Below, one piece after another: positions 59,529 to 64,000 of a stretch of DNA of 64,000 nucleotides. The translations under genes were made by a program, and so were the position numbers. Position 1 is the stretch's first letter. The number at the start of each line of letters is the position of its first letter. The notes beneath the pieces are model-generated. The model was not told the DNA's origin and did no database searches. It saw nothing but the letters and a program-made list of their open reading frames with translations. The stretch comes from Lysobacterales bacterium. GTDB lineage: Bacteria; Pseudomonadota; Gammaproteobacteria; Xanthomonadales; Ahniellaceae. Location: the NCBI GenBank assembly GCA_016182785.1, contig JACPFU010000019.1, positions 1 to 64,000 of the forward strand. Reading direction: 5' to 3'.

Positions 59529-60236
59529 CTATCCGGCGAGTGCGCGCACCGCAGCGGCAATGCCGGCGGCGTCGGCAACCTCGCGCAGGCGCGGCGAAGC
59601 GGGCAACGGTTGCCCGGACTCCATCGCCCAAAGCACGTGATACGGCACGTAGACCGCGCTGCCCCCGAGTTCGAGCACCGGTTCGATGTCGGACTTGGGC
59701 GAGTTGCCGATCATCAGGAATTGCGCCGGCGCGATGCCGACCTCGTCGAGCACGCGCCGGTAAGTCGGCACGTCCTTCTCGCTGACGATCTCGATGCGAT
59801 GGAACCATTCGCTCAGCCCGGACTTCGCGATCTTCGCCTCCTGGTGGAACAGGTCGCCCTTGGTGATCAGCAGCAAGGTGAAATCGCGCGCCACCGCGGC
59901 CACCGCCTCGCGGATGCCGGGCAGCAATTCGACCGGATGCTCGAGCACGGCGACACCGAGATCGACGACACGCTGGATGTCGGTGGCGCTGATGCGCGCC
60001 GCGGTCATCGCGATCGCGGCCTCGACCATCGACAGCGTCATGCCCTTGGCGCCATAGCCGAAGCGCTTGATGTTGCGGCGCTCGACCTCAAGCAGCCGCG
60101 CATGCACGTTGGCATCGGCGACATCGATGTACGCCGCGAGCAGTTGTTCGTAGGCCGCCTGCGCGTCGCGATAGTGCCCCTCGCTATGCCACAGCGTGTC
60201 GTCGGCGTCGAAGGCGACGTGGGTGATCGTGCTCAT
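59529..60236 (-). CDS. HAD-family hydrolase
   Basis: A 235-residue haloacid dehalogenase superfamily enzyme, probably a phosphatase. Motif I is FDADDTLWHSE (nucleophile Asp10, acid Asp12), motif II is in LLITKGDL, and motifs III/IV are in GNSPKSDIEPVLELG. A helical cap domain lies between motifs I and II, placing it in subfamily I, with a resemblance to YjjG and other nucleotide or sugar phosphatases. The substrate is unknown. The gene lies 18 nt before vapC in the same direction of reading but is likely a separate unit. Confidence 0.88.
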   Translation of the reverse strand: MSTITHVAFDADDTLWHSEGHYRDAQAAYEQLLAAYIDVADANVHARLLEVERRNIKRFGYGAKGMTLSMVEAAIAMTAARISATDIQRVVDLGVAVLEHPVELLPGIREAVAAVARDFTLLLITKGDLFHQEAKIAKSGLSEWFHRIEIVSEKDVPTYRRVLDEVGIAPAQFLMIGNSPKSDIEPVLELGGSAVYVPYHVLWAMESGQPLPASPRLREVADAAGIAAAVRALAG

Positions 60237-60254
60237 GGGAGACTCGTCCGGGTT

Positions 60255-60680
60255 CTAGTCGTCCAGCGGGTTGCGCACCCGCAGTGTCGTGAACAGCGAA
60301 AAATCGCGGTCGGCACTCCACAGTTCGGCGACGCCGTGCGCGATGCAGATGGCAGCAATGCGCGCGTCATGGATTGCGCCGCCGACGAGCCGGGTCCCGA
60401 CCAGGGACTCCAGCACGTCCAGGTGATGCGGCGCTTCGTGCAGCCACCGCAGGGATGGTGCCTGCGACAGGGCACGCAGGAACGCGAACGCCTGTCTGGG
60501 CGTCGATGCCGGCCGATACGCCCGCGTGACCACGGCGAAGAACTCGTGGGCACAGGGCCAGGGCACCGCGAAGGTTCGGCCGCTCTCGGCCAGCGACTCG
60601 ATCGCCCCACGCGCGCGGCCGTGGTGCGGAGAATCCGAGCGCGCGGCGTATACCAGCACGTTGGTATCGAGCGCGATCAT
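60255..60680 (-). CDS. vapC: VapC-type PIN-domain toxin
   Basis: A 141-residue PIN-domain ribonuclease. The acidic metal-binding residues are Asp5 (MIALDTNVLVYA), Glu46 (CAHEFFAVV), Asp105 (AIHDARIAA) and Asp124 (WSADRDFSLF). VapC toxins usually cut initiator or other tRNAs or 23S rRNA. The target is not predictable here. Its start overlaps the antitoxin stop by 4 nt. All catalytic residues are present, so the toxin should be active. Confidence 0.92.
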   Translation of the reverse strand: MIALDTNVLVYAARSDSPHHGRARGAIESLAESGRTFAVPWPCAHEFFAVVTRAYRPASTPRQAFAFLRALSQAPSLRWLHEAPHHLDVLESLVGTRLVGGAIHDARIAAICIAHGVAELWSADRDFSLFTTLRVRNPLDD

Positions 60681-60949
60681 TCGCGCGAAGCATCATCGGC
60701 GACCTGATCGATGGCGCCGCTGGCGGCCAAGGCGAGCACCTGGCGCATGCCGAGCTTGCGCGCCTTCGGCGTCAGCCCCTGACCATGCACGACCGGGAGC
60801 TTCAGCCGAAACGGTGCGCGCGTGCCGCGCCGCTCGACCGCGAGGTTCAGCCCTTCCTCGACCAGTTCGCGCAACGTGACCGCGTCCTTGCGCTGAACCG
60901 CGCGTACACGCCGCAGGGTCGCTTCCGAGATTTCCACGGTAGTTTTCAT
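60677..60949 (-). CDS. vapB: VapB-type antitoxin
   Basis: A 90-residue antitoxin. The N-terminus MKTTVEISEATLRRVRAVQ fits a ribbon-helix-helix or related DNA-binding fold. It is followed by the acidic ELVEEGLNLAVE helix and a C-terminal toxin-binding tail. It is directly before vapC and overlaps it by 4 nt. A perfect 9-bp inverted repeat starts 4 nt upstream of the ATG and is likely its own operator. Confidence 0.88.
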   Translation of the reverse strand: MKTTVEISEATLRRVRAVQRKDAVTLRELVEEGLNLAVERRGTRAPFRLKLPVVHGQGLTPKARKLGMRQVLALAASGAIDQVADDASRE

Positions 60950-60952
60950 GGT

Positions 60953-60978
60953 CGGGTCACCACGATATGGGTGACCCG
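60953..60978. promoter_or_regulatory. Palindromic operator of vapBC
   Basis: Perfect inverted repeat CGGGTCACC / GGTGACCCG separated by 8 nt, 4-29 nt upstream of the vapB ATG. VapBC complexes commonly repress their own promoter by binding such repeats. GGTGA in the proximal arm could also act as the ribosome site. Confidence 0.6.
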
Positions 60979-60999
60979 TATCGTAGCAGCGCCCGGCGG

Positions 61000-63279
61000 T
61001 CAGGCCTGCACCAGCTGCAACGCCGCTTCGAGCACGGTCGCGTCGGTCGGCAGGATCAGGTTCGCGGCGGCGGCGAGCGGCGTGTAGGTGTCGTCGCCGA
61101 CGACACGCACCAGCGGCTTGGCGCCGTGCCCGCCTTCGACGATCGCGGTGATCACGCCTTCGCCGATGCCGGCGCTGCGGCGGCCTTCGTCCAGCACCAG
61201 GATGCGATCGCAGTCACCGGCGTGTTTGGCGATGGCGGTCGCGTTCAGCGGCTGCAGCCAGCGCAGGTCGACGACGCGGGTCTGCTTGCCGGTCTGCGCC
61301 GCGACCGCCCTGGCGGTACGCAACGCAAACGGCACGCCGTTGCCGAAGGTGACGATCAGCAGGTCCTTCGCGTCTTCGTGGTAGACGCGCTCGGCACCGA
61401 ATTCGAGCGCATGGTCGAGCGCCGGATACGGGAACGACCACTGCGCATCTCCGGCCTCGTACAAGTCCTTGGTCATGTACAGCGCGATCGGTTCGAGGAA
61501 GGCGCAGACGCGACCATCGACCTTGGCCATCGCGGCGAGCGTGCGCAGCATCATCGCGGCGTCGTCGCCACGGCTCGGGCAGCCGACGACCAGGCTCGGA
61601 ATGTCGCGCAACGCGGTGACCGAGTTGTCGTTGTGGAAGTGGCCGCCGAAGCCACGCTGGTAACCGAGGCCGGCGACGCGCATCACCATCGGATTGCGGT
61701 ACTGGTCGTTGCTGAAGAACTGCAACGAGCACGCCTCGCCACGGATCTGGTCGCAGGCGTTGTGGAAATACGCCAGGTACTGGATCTCCGGGAACGGCAG
61801 CATGCCCATGTTCGCGAAGCCCTGGGCCAGCCCGAGAATCGTGGTCTCATCGAGCAGGGTGTTGAACACGCGGTTGCTCTTGAACGCCTTGTGCAGGCCC
61901 TTGGTCACCGTGTACACGCCGCCCTTGGCCGCGACGTCCTCGCCGAACAGCAGGGTCTCGGGATACTTGATGAACAGGTCGTGCAGCGCCTGGTTGATCT
62001 GGATCGCCAGATGCTTCGGCGGCTGGTTCTCGGGCAACTGCTTCTCGGAACCGAACACCGCGATGCGCTGTTCCGGCGTCGGCGCACGGGCCGCTTCGGC
62101 ACGCACCTTTTCCGCCGAATACGGCGCCAGCGGCCGCATCACTTCTTCCTTGCTGAGCAGCTTCGGCGTCTGGTCGGCATGTGCGGCGGCGGCCATGCAC
62201 TTGCCGCGGATCGCCTCGTATTGCGCCAGCAGTTCGTCCTTGCTCATCAGGCCCGATGCGAGCGAGATCTCGGCCGAACGCAGCAGCGGATCGCTGGCTT
62301 CGACCCGCAGCAGCTCCTCGATCGGACGGTATTCGATCTCGAAGTCGGTACCGGCATGGCCGAGGATGCGCGTGGTGCGCAGATGCAGGAAGGTCGGGCG
62401 GCGCGTGCTGCGGCAATGCAGGATCGCGGCCGCGACCTGCTCGTAGCCTTCGGCGATGTCGAGACCGTTGGCATAGAAGTAGTCGAGGTCATGACGATCG
62501 CGGAAGGCATTGCCGATCCAGCCGCCCGGGGTCTTGGTCGAGATGCCGATGCCGTTGTCCTCGCACACGAACAGCACCGGCGCCGGCAAGTGCTGGTACG
62601 CGGTCCACTGCGCGGTGTTGAACGCGCACTGCGCCGTCGCGTGGTTGCTGGAGGCATCGCCGAACGAACAGATCGCGATCGAGTCCTCCGGGATCGGCAG
62701 GATGTGGCCGATGCGTTTCGCGGTCTCGATCGCGATCGCGGTGCCGAGCGCCTTCGGCAGGTGCGAGGCGATCGTCGAGGTCTGCGGCAATACCCACAGC
62801 GGCTTGCTGCCCCAGACCTTGTGGCGCCCGCCCGAGGCCGGATCGTCCTTGCTGGCGGCGAAGCTCAGCGCCGAGTCCAGGATCGGGTCCATGCCCGGCA
62901 GCTTGCGGAAACGCTCGGCCATGAAGCCGCCGGAGCGGTAGTGCAGGAACGCGGGGTCGGTATGGCGCGTCAGCCGCGCCACCATCGCATTGCCTTCATG
63001 GCCGGAGGAACCGATCGTGTAGTAGACCTTGTTCTGCACGCGCAACACGCGCGCCATCAGGTCCAGATGACGGCTGATCAGCTGCGACTCGAACAGCTTC
63101 AGGAAATCCTCGGCGGTGCACAGGCTGCCCGGCAGCACGGCATCGCCGGCACCCGGTTTCGCCGCCACCGGCCCGGCGTAGCTGCGCACGAACTCGACGA
63201 AGTTCTCGTCGCAGACCTTGGCGCGGTTGACATCTTTCAGGCGGGCGGGAATCGGGTTCGGAATCTGGATCGCGGACAT
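61000..63279 (-). CDS. Fused alpha-beta 2-oxo acid dehydrogenase E1
   Basis: A 759-residue thiamine-diphosphate enzyme in which the alpha-like (about 1-400) and beta-like (about 420-759) parts of a branched-chain-type E1 are joined. The cofactor motif is GDASSNHATAQ ... VCEDN, a variant of the usual GDG-NN pattern that keeps the Mg-binding Asp and Asn. The beta half has LLFGEDVAAKGGVYTVT and the PFPEIQYLAYFHNACDQI segment. The E2 and E3 genes are not adjacent, so the partner complex is elsewhere. Possible substrates are branched-chain 2-oxo acids. The ATG at 63279 removes an unsupported upstream extension. Confidence 0.88.
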   Translation of the reverse strand: MSAIQIPNPIPARLKDVNRAKVCDENFVEFVRSYAGPVAAKPGAGDAVLPGSLCTAEDFLKLFESQLISRHLDLMARVLRVQNKVYYTIGSSGHEGNAMVARLTRHTDPAFLHYRSGGFMAERFRKLPGMDPILDSALSFAASKDDPASGGRHKVWGSKPLWVLPQTSTIASHLPKALGTAIAIETAKRIGHILPIPEDSIAICSFGDASSNHATAQCAFNTAQWTAYQHLPAPVLFVCEDNGIGISTKTPGGWIGNAFRDRHDLDYFYANGLDIAEGYEQVAAAILHCRSTRRPTFLHLRTTRILGHAGTDFEIEYRPIEELLRVEASDPLLRSAEISLASGLMSKDELLAQYEAIRGKCMAAAAHADQTPKLLSKEEVMRPLAPYSAEKVRAEAARAPTPEQRIAVFGSEKQLPENQPPKHLAIQINQALHDLFIKYPETLLFGEDVAAKGGVYTVTKGLHKAFKSNRVFNTLLDETTILGLAQGFANMGMLPFPEIQYLAYFHNACDQIRGEACSLQFFSNDQYRNPMVMRVAGLGYQRGFGGHFHNDNSVTALRDIPSLVVGCPSRGDDAAMMLRTLAAMAKVDGRVCAFLEPIALYMTKDLYEAGDAQWSFPYPALDHALEFGAERVYHEDAKDLLIVTFGNGVPFALRTARAVAAQTGKQTRVVDLRWLQPLNATAIAKHAGDCDRILVLDEGRRSAGIGEGVITAIVEGGHGAKPLVRVVGDDTYTPLAAAANLILPTDATVLEAALQLVQA

Positions 63280-63305
63280 GGCTTGGACGCTTGGAAAAGA
63301 GGCGC

Positions 63306-63311
63306 ATTCTA
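63306..63311 (-). promoter_or_regulatory. Candidate -10 box of the E1 gene
   Basis: TAGAAT on the minus strand, 26 nt before the E1 ATG. No convincing -35 box. Confidence 0.35.
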
Positions 63312-63397
63312 CGGGCTCGTGCGACCCCGGTGCGGGCGGAATTGGGGATGCCACCGCCGTGGCCGGGAGCGGCATCCCGGACTATGCTCCACGCAAC

Positions 63398-64000
63398 ATG
63401 CCGGCAGCCCCTTCCTACCGACGCGCGGTTCGTCCCCTGTATCCGGAAATCCCGGACACGATCTGCGACTGCGCGCTGCTGCCCGACGACTACCCCGCGC
63501 CGCCCGACGATCTGGTGCATACGCGCCAGATGCACGAGCAGACGCTGGAACTGTCGCTCGATGAAGGCCGCGCCCGCGCCAGCTTCCGCATCGAGATCCG
63601 CCATTGCGAGAACTGCGGCCAATGGTGGTGGGTCGAGCGCAGCAGCCGCGTCGACATCACCTATGCCCGCGACAGCGACCCGCCCGAGGCGATCGGCTCG
63701 GTCCATGTCGAGCTCGGCAGTGCGGTGCGCTGCAGCGGCCGCGAAGAAGCCGATGCGCTGACGCAATGGTGGTGCGACTACCAGAACGCCACCACCCGCC
63801 GCGACCGCCTGGCACAGCAGGGCGACGGTCGCGATGTGCAACGCTGCATCGATCTCGGCAACACCAGCCGGGCCGCGCGGCAGCTGTCCGAGTCGACCGC
63901 GCGCAAGTGCAAGCTCTCGCGCGATGCGCGCTGGCGCCACGACCGCGAATTGCGCCAGTGCATCGACACCCTGGAGCAACACCCGGACGACGCCGACACC
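63398..64000 (+). CDS. Unrecognised protein, C-terminus beyond the right edge
   Basis: An open frame of 201 codons from an ATG at 63398 with no stop before the edge. The text begins MPAAPSYRRAVRPLYPEIPD. It contains three Trp in a row in CGQWWWVERSS and two Cys pairs (ICDCALLP and HCENCGQW), suggesting a metal site. The end is charged and helical (ELRQCIDTLEQHPDD). Codon use resembles the neighbours and there are no internal stops, so it is probably real. No family is recognised. Confidence 0.65.
   Translation, partial: MPAAPSYRRAVRPLYPEIPDTICDCALLPDDYPAPPDDLVHTRQMHEQTLELSLDEGRARASFRIEIRHCENCGQWWWVERSSRVDITYARDSDPPEAIGSVHVELGSAVRCSGREEADALTQWWCDYQNATTRRDRLAQQGDGRDVQRCIDLGNTSRAARQLSESTARKCKLSRDARWRHDRELRQCIDTLEQHPDDADT

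Noticed and set aside
60967-63564. Rightward 865-codon frame opposite the E1 gene
   Set aside because: Antisense to a well-recognised enzyme and composed of low-complexity Arg/Gln/His text.

Overview
The window is high-GC gammaproteobacterial DNA. Gene content and order point to the Xanthomonadales (Xanthomonadaceae or Rhodanobacteraceae type): a 41-residue L36 protein, an ndk-rlmN-pilF-rodZ-yfgM-bamB-der run, lptM-dapF-DUF484, a divergent rluC/rne pair, and many Sec-exported proteins. Species cannot be fixed from the sequence alone. Because of the GC content almost every real gene has long antisense shadow frames. Genes were chosen by family recognition, start context and tight packing (many ATGA-type overlaps).

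Layout. 1-1394 is accessory: the 5' end of an IS256-family transposase running off the left edge, a mqsR-mqsA toxin-antitoxin pair, and a 3' tRNA-Ser fragment with a terminator, which looks like the far attachment site of an integrated element. 1411-6088 is a conserved block: ptrB-lptM-dapF-DUF484 leftward and an M50 protease rightward. 6089-11247 holds a methionine aminotransferase with an omega-amidase, a degenerate receiver protein, and a fadH-type reductase. A cluster of REP-like repeats (11313-11482) and a SRAP-domain gene follow. 12232-22019 is one long leftward gene run: ndk, rlmN, pilF, rodZ, yfgM, bamB, der, mobA, moeA, rhodanese-moeB. It mixes envelope assembly, translation and molybdenum cofactor functions. 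22241-25995 runs rightward: rpmJ, then a four-gene overlapping set with agmatine deiminase, N-carbamoylputrescine amidase and a TraB-family membrane protein (putrescine synthesis).

26020-33591 encodes an RND efflux set (one adaptor, two permeases, no outer-membrane channel). Two small cytochromes c, nfuA, phhB, rluC and RNase E (rne) follow, then a GacA/UvrY-like regulator and a CsgG-like protein. 41547-45948 encodes two exported proteins, a beta-helix protein and a large gingipain-type (C25) cysteine peptidase. 45949-51342 is a cyanophycin locus: cyanophycinase, cyanophycin synthetase, and a shorter second Mur ligase that lacks the ATP-grasp part.

51486-63279 contains a RelE/ParE-type toxin-antitoxin pair, a dicarboxylate symporter, a three-gene unit (ECF sigma factor, exported beta-helix protein, transmembrane Ser/Thr kinase with TPR-like region), a HAD hydrolase, a VapBC pair with a palindromic operator, and a fused alpha-beta 2-oxo acid dehydrogenase E1. 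An unrecognised gene runs off the right edge. The sigma factor/exported protein/kinase unit and the three-enzyme cyanophycin locus are the most promising candidates for new biology; both are inferences from domains and gene order.
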